A stretch of 64,000 nucleotides of DNA from Pocillopora verrucosa (Eukaryota; Cnidaria; Anthozoa; Scleractinia; Pocilloporidae): the NCBI RefSeq assembly GCF_036669915.1, contig NC_089318.1, positions 5,503,849-5,567,848 of the forward strand, written 5' to 3'. Position numbers and translations under genes: made by a program. Shown in pieces: positions 22,283 through 32,961 of this stretch (position 1 is its first letter; each line of letters opens with the position of its first letter). The notes under the pieces are model-generated. The model was not told the origin of the DNA, made no database searches, and worked only from the letters and a program-made list of their open reading frames with translations.

Positions 22283-25200
22283 TCACTCAACATCATCTTC
22301 ATCCTCTTCACTGTTGGACTCTTCTGGACTTGACCCATCTTCTTCACTGCTGTCTTTCTCATCTTTTTCATCATTGCTCTCTTGTTCTGCTTCATTATCA
22401 TCCTCTTTTAAATCTTCATCCTCGTCATCATTATCATTTTCTAGGTTTCCATCCTCTTCTTCAATTTCAGCAGCTTCTTCACCTTCATCGTCCTCATCAC
22501 CCTCTTCTTCTTCTTCCTCTTCCTCTTCTGCCACAGCTGTGTCCAGCTGATTCATACGCATTTCCTGAAGAACCAAAACCATTATCATAAGTAATAACAC
22601 AAACCAAGGTGCTATAAATAGCGACATGTAAACTTTTGACCTTGGTGCCTGATGAAGACTAGTAGGATAGCAGTCAAATTTTCCTGATCAATATACATAT
22701 ACAATTGATTATTCAATTCTTACATTGTGAGTCAGATTAACAGATTTTCTCTCTCCTCACAACATAAAATTATGAAACACATAAGCCCACCATTGACCTT
22801 TTCCCCACAATCAGTGACTTCAAATATATTTTCAACATAACTACTCCCCACCCAGGGCTGACAATAAGTCTGAAAGTAGATGGCAAATAAGAAATAGCAA
22901 CCAGTAAGGTTACTGTGGATGCTCTGTTGTTTTGTCAGATTACAAGCTGGACTGTGAACTATTCTGTCAAGATGTCCCAGCCATACTGCTTAATTAGGAC
23001 AAACCCTTAAACTAACTCTGAATTCAGAATCAAATCACACAGGTTCACCTGTTACAGGAAATTATGCATTCAATTTCACTAAAAACTGGAAAATGGCTGC
23101 TGTACTAATTTCTTCAAGTTAAAGGACTTCAGATTAATAATTGAATGTTATTTTTATCACCAATTATGGCAAAATTAAAGAAAAGTAGCAGGGATACGAT
23201 GGCAGACTAGCTGGTGGTTGTGGCTGAGCTCTTTTTGATGGCTCCTCGCTCACCTGTGCCTTCTTTTCATTTTCATTCAATTCCCTGTGTTTCACCACCA
23301 GCTGAGAGACTGCTGATTGCACCCCACCAGCACCACCACGAACACGTCTCTTGCTCAGGTGAACTCTGCAATGAAATTTAATCACTGAATCACTGTGTAC
23401 TGAAAAGTAAAAAATTCATATTCAATATCAAAGAGCCCTTGACCCCAAAGGGTGATTAACATCCAATTTCTCCTTACAACATCACCTCCAAATCACACAT
23501 TAAGGTCATGAGAATAAAGGAAATGGTCACCAACTTGAGAAGCTCAGGATAATGAAACAAATTCTCCTCTTCAGCACCTAAGGGAGTGTATAGGGAACAG
23601 TACGAGGAGTATGCATACTGATGTTAAGGTGGTAAATCAGAACGTAGACCTTACCTTGTTACCAGTTCATCATAGAAAACTCCTTCTCCTTCTCGGAACA
23701 CGAAGAAGTAGTTTTCCTAGAAATAATAAGAACAAATTAAGTTATTCTCACTGAAACTGCTACAGAAAGAAGAACATAAAACAGGAGAACAATTATGTCA
23801 ATTAAACATCTCAAAAGTGACTCAAACCCTTTCCTCTTTACCTCATAACCCTTGGTGGCCTTGTTCTTTACATTCCAATTGTATTCACGTGCCATTTTGT
23901 ACTCGTATCTGAGAAAAACAATATTGAGTTTGCAAAAATAGAATAAATATTCCCATGCAATCTGATTAATCTGATTTGGAAATGAAGACTCTAGGGGTTA
24001 AAAAATTCTCAACACCTGTATGTTTAATGCACCTAAAAATGTATCAGGTTGAAACTGTTTCTTAATCTGACCCAGTTTCTTGTAACTAAGGATGTGTGCA
24101 GCAGCTGAAGGGGAGAATTAACAATCAGATCTTGGGAGTTAACCCTGTAATTCCCATGAATGACTAAGACAGAATTTCTCCTTACAATATCAGTACAATA
24201 TTAACCAGATAAGTGATGAGAATAAAGAAAACTATCAATTTGGGGATAATCAGTTGATCCAATACTAAATTCTCTGAACTAATGTTACAAGAATTGTATG
24301 GTTGACAATGAGGAGAATTAGAAATTTGATCTGGGAGTTAAAGGGTTAAAATGGTTAAAGTTGTATGATACAGAGTAAATGGATACTTAATGTAAAAGTA
24401 CTCACTCTTCCTCCTCCATGTATTCTGTTTCACCTTCTTGGTCTCTTTTTCGTTTCCTGATTGTCTCTTTTGAGGGAAGGAAATATGCAACAAATTGATC
24501 TCCACTGGCATCCACCATACCTCTACAGGAAGAAAAAAAAATAGTCAGTTGAACTCAAAATGTGATTTAGTAAACACTGCTTAGAAAAGAAGGCATTTAG
24601 TATCAGGTATAGCAATGTGCTGGTTTCTGTAGTACAGCACTGACTGCAAACTTGTCATGATAGAGGAATCCCTGATTGAGCTAAATGACCTTTACCTAAT
24701 CATTGCCTGCGACATTTCTTCATCCTCTGCTGGACCTCCTCTGCCTCTTGGGGTAGGGTCAGTATCAAATATAACATGAGCACAGGGCTGAGCCCACATC
24801 TAGAAATAAAAATTGAAAACACTTTTAAGTTGATTAATAATAACTATTAATAATAACAAGTATGATGCAGTTTGTGGAGAAAAATATTAATTTTGAGCCT
24901 TTGGTTGAGTCAAGTAAAGTAGACTGGGTTCAAAAGTTCCCTTCCTATTAGACAGGGACCATGTTAGTCTAATAAGTTTTTTTAAAGTTAATCACAGGCT
25001 TGGTTATTTACATAAGATCTAACCAAAACTGCCATTTCATGCAAGCAGTAGACCTCTGTGATTTTCCAAAAGAGGGTTGATTTGATTAAATAAATTTCCT
25101 TCCACTGTCAGCTTTCGGCCCTCTTGACACAGTTCATAAAAATAAATGTTCAGATAAAAGGTTGGGTTAAACTGAAGATGGATTAGAATACTGTTTTGCA

Positions 25201-28200
25201 AAACAACAGCTAAACTCTGTTAAAATGACTGGCCCTTAAACACTTTGCAAACCAGGTGAAGTCACTCTACACTTCTGTGATTGCATATTTATAGATGTAA
25301 TCACTATCAAGGAGATATCAAATGTTAACCATTTGTGGCCAAATGACCAAAAAGTGTGGGACATAATGGTTTTGTTTAATTCTGTTGCAACCCTTAAAAT
25401 CAAATGCTTAATCTACTGACCTCTTGTAAATTAACAAATGACAAGTTAGTAAAAGACACATTAAGTGCGAAAAGTCACTGAAGAACAATATTATTATACA
25501 ATTATTTATTTACCTGGAAATCTGGAAACACTGGAAGAACTTCCAGAGGTGTTACACCAGGCTTTGTTGGATGGCGTAGAATCTGAAAAAATTCAGACAA
25601 AGTTTGAAAAGCAGGTCACAGAGGCTTCAACACTTTCTTTAAACAGGATGAACCTTCAAAACACTAAAATGATTTTTCAAGTCTATATGAACAAGGATTT
25701 GTAACATACAAGAACTAAAGCTATGCTTAACAATTGTCAAGAGTAATTATCAAACTCTATAAATGAGGTTTTTTTGGTCAATGCAGACCTGGTTGTACAG
25801 TAATGCACCACATGACTGAATATGCCCTGGAAAAAGCTGCCAAATGCTTAACTAAATAGGGTGCACTTTTCATCAGTTTACCTGCATAATAACCCACATG
25901 TAAAAAAAAATTTCTTTGTTTCTCGGAACATAATTCCACTAACAATAACTGTTCAAGTACGTTTTCATTCCAAATGGGGGCCTTTGTTCAAATGTCTTTA
26001 GATGTTCATGGTCACTTACTGGTCTTTGAGCAGCATCAAATGTGCTTTCAATGGCAGAAATCTGACTTTCACGGTCCTACAAGAAAAATAAAGAGGAAAA
26101 AACTTGAGCCTTACTGCTGCTTCTTTGTTCCTCATAAACTAAATTATAAAAGATAAGTTTATATTCAGTGAATTATAAGTCACCTTGTAAATATCTGTGC
26201 CTTGGAATTTCTTTTTCACATTGAATCCAACCCTGGAAACAGGCAAAAAAACTTAATACATAAATTTACAAAATATAGACAAATGTCACACATACCACAA
26301 GAACATGACTCACTTTGTCTCCACCATTTCATTACTGGTACGACTTCTGTTGTACTCAGTTGAAATGTATTCAGTTCTTCTCAGCCAGGACACATTCTTG
26401 TTATGATGGGCTGTCCTGTAAACAACAGAAAGATGGATAACGGAGTAAATTTCTAAAAACACTGTGGTGCTGCTTCAGTGGGAGAATATAACAGGGTAAT
26501 ATGGTTTTCGTAAACTGAGTTGATAATGTAAATTGGCCATCATAAGGAGTTACAAAGCTGAAGTTTCATGTGTTAGCCCTTCGCCATTTGCTTTGACAAA
26601 GGGCTAACACTCAAAATGTTAGCCTTGTGAATATTTATGGTGATGGATTTATGTTATTAACTCAGTTGATAATATCAAATTACCTTGAAACAGAAAGATG
26701 GTATGAGTTTGCAAACTAAGTATCAGTTTCATTAAAATCACAAAATTTTTTGATGTACTTGTCAAATGTCTTAGCAATTATTTTCTTGATAGGATTCTCT
26801 GGGTGGACTTAACCCTTTCCTCCCACAAGTGACCAAAAAGTCAATTTCTCCCTACAATGTTGTTACATTTTCAAGTAAATGCAAGGAGAAGAGAGGAAAT
26901 AAATTTTAGGATGTTGTTGGATGGTTAGTATGGAGTAAAGTGAAGAGAATTGGTATCTTGATCTTTGGAGTGAAAGGCTGAAGGAGGTTTTGCTTCAGTT
27001 ATTATTTCAATGCAAAAGGAATGTAATCTGTTGCAAGGAAAACTATTAAAAGATTTAGTGGCCAACTGGTAAAAGCACTGATGAGCTTGATTCTTTAGAG
27101 GGGGGGGGAGGGGGACTCACTGAGGTAGGGATGGACTTGTAAAGGGTGGGGGGGTGGCACCCAAGCAATGGGGCAAAACCTTCAGATACTTCTAGATGGG
27201 ACCACTGTATTGTGTTCTTGGGCAAAAAACTTTTAGTCTCCCAGTGCCTGTCTTCAACCATGAGTGTAATGAACTAATTGGTTTTAATAAAAGCCAGTTA
27301 CCAGTAGTCTTCTGCCAACAATAAGACCTCTTCTTACCATCTGTTTACCCTGAGAGCAGGCTCTTCTGTTTGGGTATCCCCCTACTGCTCTTTTCCAGTA
27401 ACAATGTGCCTATTACACTGTTGGCAGCAGCTTATGGAAAAAGTTATGGAAACCCCTGGAACTGCATGTAAATACTAAGGGATACCCTGGAATAGGCTGG
27501 GATCTCATCTGGGAAGAGTACATGAGGACTACTCAAATACATCTACTATGCAGACTATTTTCCTTTTTACAATGGAGACAACACAGATGACCCAGATACA
27601 GTTCAAACCCTAACAAATCCTCAAATGATCCAGCATCCTATGTATTGAACCATGACCACTAAAGGAAGATATAAATGGTAAATAAAATAAGCTATATCGA
27701 CAGAAATCATGACATAAATACCGTTTTTTATCTGGCAAGTTCACTGGTTCTTCTTCTAATAACTTCTCATCATCAGGATCAAGAGAAACTGCAATTCAAC
27801 CAAAATTAAAATCATAACATCATTAACCCTCTGACTCCCTGAAGCGATTAACATGTAACTTCTCCCTACAATATCCATACAATATCCTGCAAACAGGTAA
27901 AAAGAATACTCAAACTTATCAGGTAGAAATTGTTTTTCTTGATCTAACAGCAAATTCCCACAGCTTATTACAAGGAAATGTGTAGCTGCTGGAAAGGAGA
28001 ATTTACAACCAGATCTTGAGAGTTTAAGGTTAAGTATGATAAGTAATACAAGTTTATTTTTTTCTTCACTTTTTAAGGGTAATGCACCTGCGGAGTAAAA
28101 CATATGATATTGAAAGTGATCTTTGCAAAAATGAACATGGTGACCAGCACCCAGTTGGATTGTTAGCTTAGTAGGTGGAGCACTGCACTGGTATCGCAGA

Positions 28201-30226
28201 GGTCATGGGTTTGAATCCCATACAGGCCTGAATTTTTTGGGGTCTTATTTTTATTACTGCTTAAGAAGTGTTCATGATGGCAAAGATTGCTTTCAATTTC
28301 ATTTCTCAAATTGCAGTTCACATATCTGATTTTCATATATTCACAGTCATTAAAACATGATACAGAATAACATAATCTTTCTCTAGCAATGGATGTATTT
28401 ATTTTAAACAGAAAATAAAAATTGTTGAAAATTTACCATTATGATCTATAGCATAGGTGTCTGGGTTGATAAGATCAATATTGACCCCTAGGTCCACCTC
28501 TGTCAACATTTCATGCCTGTAGTTTTTCTCCAATGTTGTTGGTTTATAATCCACAAACCTGGCAATAAATCCAAGTACACTGTTTAATTAAGCGTAAAAT
28601 TAATATTAAACATTAAGACTAAACTTGCAAAATAAAAATGTCATGCCTAAACACTGACATTTTGTTTACTTTTTTTTAATATGTTTTATCTTGTTTGTAC
28701 TCATTGCATGCCATTGCATTAATGATGTTTAGGTCATGGGATTTACGTGACCTCATGGTTGAGAAATGTAAAAATAAATGGTAGAGTTCTGGTAGTGCCC
28801 AGGCTTAGGAAATTTACCAGTAACCTTGCCTGGCTGGGGTGACGAATTTGAACCAAAGGGGTTTAGTCTTTCCAGCAGAATACAAGCGTTATATCTCTAA
28901 TATTGAAGTATTTTACAGTACATAGTTCACTTTACAAGGAAATGTTCAGAAGAAAAGTTCAATGTGTAGAAAGTCATGGTTGCTGACGTCACATTCAGAA
29001 AAACATGCGTAAGGTATCTGAACACAATTTTGGCCCCTGGGGTGGGAATTTAAACAAACAAATCTTCAAAAGTTTAAAAGCCCAAGTGGTTACTTGAAGT
29101 GGGGGGTGGGGGTGGGGGGGGGGAGGAAGGTCAAAGCTTCAAATTGATCAATGCATCATGCTTACAGTAATTGGATAAAAAAATAGTAAATGCCAAACAA
29201 TTGAGTGCCTTTGGAACTACTGCTTTGGTTTGGAATAGCATAGGGTTACATGTATAAGCTAACCTTTCCTTTTACACTAACATACTATACTAAAATCAGC
29301 TTTATTGGCACTTTTTATTTTTCACTGAACCCTTTAACTCCCAGATTGAATTTCTAATTCTCCTTACTGGCAACCATACATTTCTTATAATGTCAGTGTG
29401 GAGAATTTAGTATTGGATCAACTAATTATCCCCAAATTGATATTTTTCTTTATTCTCATCACTTATCTGGTTGATATTGCATTGATATTGTAAGGAGAAA
29501 TTCTGTCTTGGTCACTCATGGGAGTTAAAGGGTTAATATGTAACTTGTGTATGCACATGAAACTGAATTTTCTCTTTTAATTACTATTTTGCTCTTGTAA
29601 AATGTATAACTAATTCTAAATTACCTGTTTGATTCAAAAGGATAAGCAATGAACTTGGCATCAAAAGGAATATCTGGTAGATTGTTGTTATATTTAACCC
29701 GGGAAACAAAATCAGCCTTGCTGCAAATAAGAACACGCAGAGAAAAACAATTGTTGATAATTTGACAGAGAAATTGAAGGAATAAGGTAAATTTTTTTTC
29801 AATTTTAGATGAACTAATTAAGTGAAGAATAGTTAACAATCTAGTAAAAAGCTTACCTTACTGTTTGACGCAATGAACTTTGCCTGCAAAAGACGTAACA
29901 TACAGGGTTACACCATTTTCTTGAGCAAATTTCAAAGTGAGACAGAATAACATCCTTTGTCGATCCCTACATCACTTCATACTGAAAGTAACCACGAAAT
30001 CTGCTGGCTGGCGGGTTAGTCTGACACATCAGTTCAGAACTACCTTACTAACTATTGTTAACCTGAGAGCAGTTAACGCAGAATATTATTTTGCATGAAG
30101 AAACAAACAACGAGCAACAGCGCTAGCATTGCAACAAACTTTACGTCGCTGTCACTTTTCTCTCAGCTGGTCTAACCTTCTGTCCTGATCTCTGTTCTTT
30201 TGTCCATCCTGGATTGTTGGGGGCAT
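22283..30226 (-). CDS. PAF1: RNA polymerase II-associated factor 1 (PAF1 complex core)
   Basis: PAF1 is the scaffold of the nuclear PAF1 complex, which travels with RNA polymerase II and promotes elongation and histone modification. Fifteen exons, high to low: 30226-30177, 29883-29857, 29720-29625, 28558-28437, 27788-27722, 26415-26314, 26232-26184, 26076-26020, 25582-25514, 24799-24696, 24522-24406, 23908-23842, 23716-23655, 23365-23254, 22564-22283. Phases agree and give 460 aa (human 531). Family blocks in order: [138 protein letters not shown]. The last exon encodes a 93-residue Glu/Asp/Ser tail, shorter than the mammalian one. Converges with STN1. Many intronic MITEs. Confidence 0.97.
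23436..23627. mobile_element. piggyBac-like MITE, subfamily C, in PAF1 intron
   Basis: CCCTTGACCCCAAAGGGTGA, then TCCAATTTCTCCTTACAACA, ending TACTGATGTTAAGG. Lies between PAF1 exons 13 and 14, 28 bp from exon 13. Confidence 0.65.
24143..24345. mobile_element. piggyBac-like MITE, complete, in PAF1 intron
   Basis: TTAA at 24139-24142, ends CCCTGTAATTCCC and GGGAGTTAAAGGG, TTAA at 24346-24349, 203 bp. Lies in the intron between exons 11 and 12, 60 bp from exon 11. Confidence 0.87.
26445..26690. repeat. GTTAGCCCTTCGTC-type inverted repeat element
   Basis: AAACACTGTGGTGCTGCTTC, AACTGAGTTGATAATGTAAA, then GTTAGCCCTTCGCC with its complement GACAAAGGGCTAAC. The second half mirrors the first (TTAACTCAGTTGATAATATC). 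Degraded relative of the copy at 54281. Lies in a PAF1 intron. Confidence 0.7.
26813..26978. mobile_element. piggyBac-like MITE, internally deleted
   Basis: TTAA, then CCCTTTCCTCCCACAAGTGA; right end TTTGGAGTGAAAGG. 166 bp, about 40 bp shorter than complete copies. Confidence 0.65.
27196..27260 (+). mobile_element. SINE fragment
   Basis: GGGACCACTGTATTGTGTTC, TTGGGCAAAAAACTTTTAGT and CTCCCAGTGCCTGTCTTCAA match the SINE body seen at 48578. A G-rich tract lies just upstream (about 27100-27155). Confidence 0.55.
27827..28029. mobile_element. piggyBac-like MITE, near-complete
   Basis: TTAA at 27823-27826, CCCTCTGACTCCC at the left, GAGAGTTTAAGG then TTAA at the right. 203 bp. It begins about 40 bp upstream of PAF1 exon 5, in its intron. 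Confidence 0.75.
28157..28228 (+). pseudogene. tRNA-Thr(GGU)-like sequence, degenerate relative of the 32-kb array
   Basis: 72 nt that can fold as a tRNA: acceptor GGATTGT against ACAGGCC (one mismatch), D arm GCTTAGTAGGTGGAGC, anticodon loop CTGGTAT (GGT), T arm ATGGGTTTGAATCCCAT. The 5' flank CAGCACCCAGTTGG resembles the array flank CAGCTCCCAGTTGG, and a T-run follows. It lies in a PAF1 intron on the opposite strand. More likely a dispersed repeat copy than a working tRNA. Confidence 0.6.
29330..29532. mobile_element. piggyBac-like MITE, complete
   Basis: Ends CCCTTTAACTCCC and GGGAGTTAAAGGG, 203 bp, TTAA on the right and TGAA on the left. Lies in PAF1 intron 3, about 90 bp downstream of exon 3 in the gene's own direction. 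Confidence 0.82.
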
Positions 30227-30793
30227 CTTGAATACGGACAGATTCCAAAGAAGATGAAAACACCTCTTAAAACACTCGCTATGGCTCTACATGACTACAA
30301 GGTAACACATGTGCACCGTTCCCAAACTAAATCCAAGATGGCTACCTGCGGGTTGAGTAGAACTGGTAATGAGGCTAGACCCAGTGTCTGCGCCGTAAAC
30401 AGGATAATTGATAACAGACTGCTCCGGTAAGTGGTTCACGTCTCCGATATTCCGAAAATTTATTGTTGCGTTACTTGCCGGCCAACCCCGAAATAGATTG
30501 GAAACATCATAAAGAGAAATAAAATCTTGTGCACATCGATTCTTTCTAAGGCTTTTTTGAAGCAAACAACTTACAATATTCAGGTGGCGAAACTAATGAG
30601 TACCCTTTGTCTGACACAATGTGCCCTCCTTTGAAAAATTCTGGCTACGCCCCTGCTTCCTTTATTCTAATTCGAAACGAGTTTAAAATGGAAAAATACA
30701 AGAGTTGGGATTCTTAAAAAGAATTTATCACTATTTTTCAAACTACTTGCCACCGCTTTATTTCTGTTCATCCTCAAGGAGATTAAAGATCGC

Positions 30794-30916
30794 GGATCAA
30801 TATCAACCCACCTACCTCTCCCCTAACCCAACATTAACCCTAACTTATCATCTACAGACTGTTGCTGGGTTAGGGGAGGGGTAGGTGGGCAGGTGCCCAG
30901 ATGCTGATATTGATCC
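30794..30916. mobile_element. Hairpin MITE (hAT-like), copy 2
   Basis: GGATCAATATCA to TGATATTGATCC, 123 bp; the left arm lacks about 15 bases present in the other copies. Flanked by an exact 8-bp duplication AAGATCGC on both sides, which fixes the element borders. Confidence 0.9.
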
Positions 30917-31002
30917 AAGATCGCACCCAAAAATATTAGAATATCTTTGACATTATATCAGCTTATATCATACGTGTCCTACAGGCTGGAAAAACGCGTA
31001 AC

Positions 31003-31065
31003 ATTGTAAGAAATGTATGACAGACAGTAAGGAGAATTACTAATGAGATCTTGGAAGTGAAAGGG
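31003..31065. mobile_element. piggyBac-like MITE, right-end fragment
   Basis: Only the right part remains: AAGGAGAATTACTAATGAGA, then TTGGAAGTGAAAGGG and TTAA. Confidence 0.6.
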
Positions 31066-31268
31066 TTAAAATGTTTCACGAGCAGGCTAAGGTGCTTGTC
31101 GTTTTAGCAAGATGGCCAGACATTCTTCCACAAGAGCTTAAGGTCATCTATTCTTGGACGAGAACTGCCATCTGCAGGATTCCGAATCTTGCTTCGAATT
31201 TTGTAGAGATCTTTATTCGGAGGCTTTGTTTTCTACCTTAAACTCTGACCAACCGTTTTCTAAATTAA

Positions 31269-31473
31269 TCCTTTAACTACAAGAAGTGATTAGCATGTGA
31301 CTTCTCGCTGTAATATCCATACATTATCCAGTGAGCAGGTAATGAGAAAACTCAAATTTATCAGGTACAACTTGCTATTTGATCTAACACAAAATTCTCA
31401 GAACTTATTTACCATGAAGTCTGTTACAGCTTAAGGGGAGAGTTAACAATCAGATTTTTTGAGAGTTAAAGGG
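31269..31473. mobile_element. piggyBac-like MITE, complete
   Basis: TTAA at 31265-31268, left end TCCTTTAACTAC, right end GAGAGTTAAAGGG then TTAA at 31474-31477. 205 bp. Confidence 0.8.
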
Positions 31474-31819
31474 TTAAAATAAAAGCAGCCGTAAACATCG
31501 ATTAACACTTTTCTAAATTCATTTCTTGCTCTCATGATCCATTTTTTTTTTTTTTTTTTACTAATCATTATTCTTATCCCAATCAAAGTGTTATTTAACT
31601 ATTGTATCATTATCTATACATATATTATTTCCTATGTTTCTATGGCTTTGTGATGTGGAATTGATGATAACTGACAGCTATTTACCGAAGTGGGAATTGT
31701 TAGTGATGGATATTTCTTCCTGCAACGATTACAATATTTTCTTTCCGAGGGACACACCATTATGACTTGGCAGAGTCTCGAACCCAGACCTCTTAGCCCA
31801 GAGTCTGTCGCAAAAACTA
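31474..31819. other. Unassigned sequence left of the tRNA array
   Basis: Contains a long T-run near 31542. On the minus strand around 31760-31800 there is a SINE-head-like B box (GGTCTGGGTTCGAGACTC). No coding exon is evident. Confidence 0.45.
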
Positions 31820-32063
31820 CATTACCATATATGAAAATTCACATATTTGCACTGCGGTGGAAAGATGAAATTAGAAGATCCTCGCAGCTAAGAACACTAC
31901 TGAAACTAGTAGTTGTAAGTAGGACCTGAAAAAAATTTTGAACCCATGGGATCTTCTAATTTCATCTTTCCACCGCAGTGCAAATATGTGAATTTTCATA
32001 TATCTAAAATCTTTATTCACTCGGATGTTTATTTGTACCCAATTCATTGTTCAGCTCCCAGTT

Positions 32064-32135
32064 GGCTTGTTAGCTCAATTGGTAGAGCGCTGCACCGGTA
32101 TCGCAGAGGTCATGGGTTCAAATCCCGTACGGGCC
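32064..32135 (+). tRNA. tRNA-Thr(GGU)-like, array copy 1
   Basis: A full cloverleaf can be drawn. Acceptor GGCTTGT pairs with ACGGGCC, D arm is GCTCAATTGGTAGAGC, anticodon stem-loop CTGCA-CCGGTAT-CGCAG (anticodon GGT, one A-C mismatch), T arm ATGGG-TTCAAAT-CCCGT. A box TAGCTCAATTGG and B box GGTTCAAATCC are good, and a seven-T run follows at once. Animals normally read ACC with an A34 tRNA, so a G34 Thr tRNA is unusual. It may be a SINE-type repeat. Confidence 0.65.
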
Positions 32136-32308
32136 TGAAATTTTTTTCAGGTCCTACTTACAACTACTAGTTTCAGTAGTGTTCTTAGCTGCGAGGATCT
32201 TCTAATTTCATCTTTCCACCGCAGTGCAAATATGTGAATTTTCATATATCTAAATCTTCATTCATTCGGATGTTTATTTGCACCCAATTCATTAACCAGC
32301 TCCCAGTT

Positions 32309-32380
32309 GGCTTGTTAGCTCAATTGGTAGAGCGCTGCACCGGTATCGCAGAGGTCATGGGTTCAAATCCCGTACGGGCC
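32309..32380 (+). tRNA. tRNA-Thr(GGU)-like, array copy 2
   Basis: Identical in its 72 nt to copy 1. The flank is the even-unit type (ATTAACCAGCTCCCAGTT). The T-run and hairpin CCTGAAATTTTTTTCAGG follow directly. Confidence 0.65.
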
Positions 32381-32554
32381 TGAAATTTTTTTCAGGTCCT
32401 ACTTACAACTACTAGTTTCAGTAGTGTTCTTAGCTGCGAGGATCTTCTAATTTCATCTTTCCACCGCAGTGCAAATATGTGAATTTTCATATATCTAAAA
32501 TCTTTATTCACTCGGATGTTTATTTGTACCCAATTCATTGTTCAGCTCCCAGTT

Positions 32555-32626
32555 GGCTTGTTAGCTCAATTGGTAGAGCGCTGCACCGGTATCGCAGAGG
32601 TCATGGGTTCAAATCCCGTACGGGCC
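32555..32626 (+). tRNA. tRNA-Thr(GGU)-like, array copy 3
   Basis: Same 72-nt sequence as copies 1 and 2. The flank is the odd-unit type (ATTGTTCAGCTCCCAGTT). Confidence 0.65.
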
Positions 32627-32799
32627 TGAAATTTTTTTCAGGTCCTACTTACAACTACTAGTTTCAGTAGTGTTCTTAGCTGCGAGGATCTTCTAATTTC
32701 ATCTTTCCACCGCAGTGCAAATATGTGAATTTTCATATATCTAAATCTTCATTCATTCGGATGTTTATTTGCACCCAATTCATTAACCAGCTCCCAGTT

Positions 32800-32871
32800 G
32801 GCTTGTTAGCTCAATTGGTAGAGCGCTGCACCGGTATCGCAGAGGTCATGGGTTCAAATCCCGTACGGGCC
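32800..32871 (+). tRNA. tRNA-Thr(GGU)-like, array copy 4
   Basis: Same 72-nt sequence. The flank is the even-unit type. It is the last copy before the array breaks off at about 32947. Confidence 0.65.
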
Positions 32872-32961
32872 TGAAATTTTTTTCAGGTCCTACTTACAAC
32901 TACTAGTTTCAGTAGTGTTCTTAGCTGCGAGGATCTTCTAATTTCATCATTACCATATATG

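Larger units (their letters stand above)
30227..31268. other. Upstream region of PAF1, no gene recognised
   Basis: This should include the PAF1 promoter. A plus-strand frame starting MKTPLKTLAMALHDYK ends at a GT donor-like site near 30300. It could be the first exon of a divergent transcript, but no partner exon was found. The stretch holds one hairpin MITE and a MITE end, listed separately. Confidence 0.45.
31820..32961. repeat. Tandem array of 245/246-bp tRNA-bearing units with an inverted head
   Basis: GATCTTCTAATTTCATC-type unit starts are at 31950, 32196, 32441, 32687 and 32932 (the last truncated). The spacing alternates 246, 245, 246, 245. Odd units share CATTGTTCAG and even units share CATTAACCAG before the tRNA, so the true period is a 491-bp dimer. 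The left part (about 31827-31945) is a reverse complement of the inter-tRNA spacer and ends inside the T-arm (TTGAACCCATGG). CATTACCATATATG occurs at both borders (31820 and 32948). Confidence 0.92.

Noticed and set aside
22314..22550. Plus-strand Ser-rich ORF and the 155-codon ORF at 22123-22590
   Set aside because: They are shadows of the acidic PAF1 last exon read on the opposite strand (GAA/GAG runs become serine or leucine/histidine runs).
31946..32661. Two repeated 60-74-codon ORFs over the tRNA array
   Set aside because: They cross the tRNA-like genes in every copy and owe their similarity to the tandem repeat, not to protein selection.
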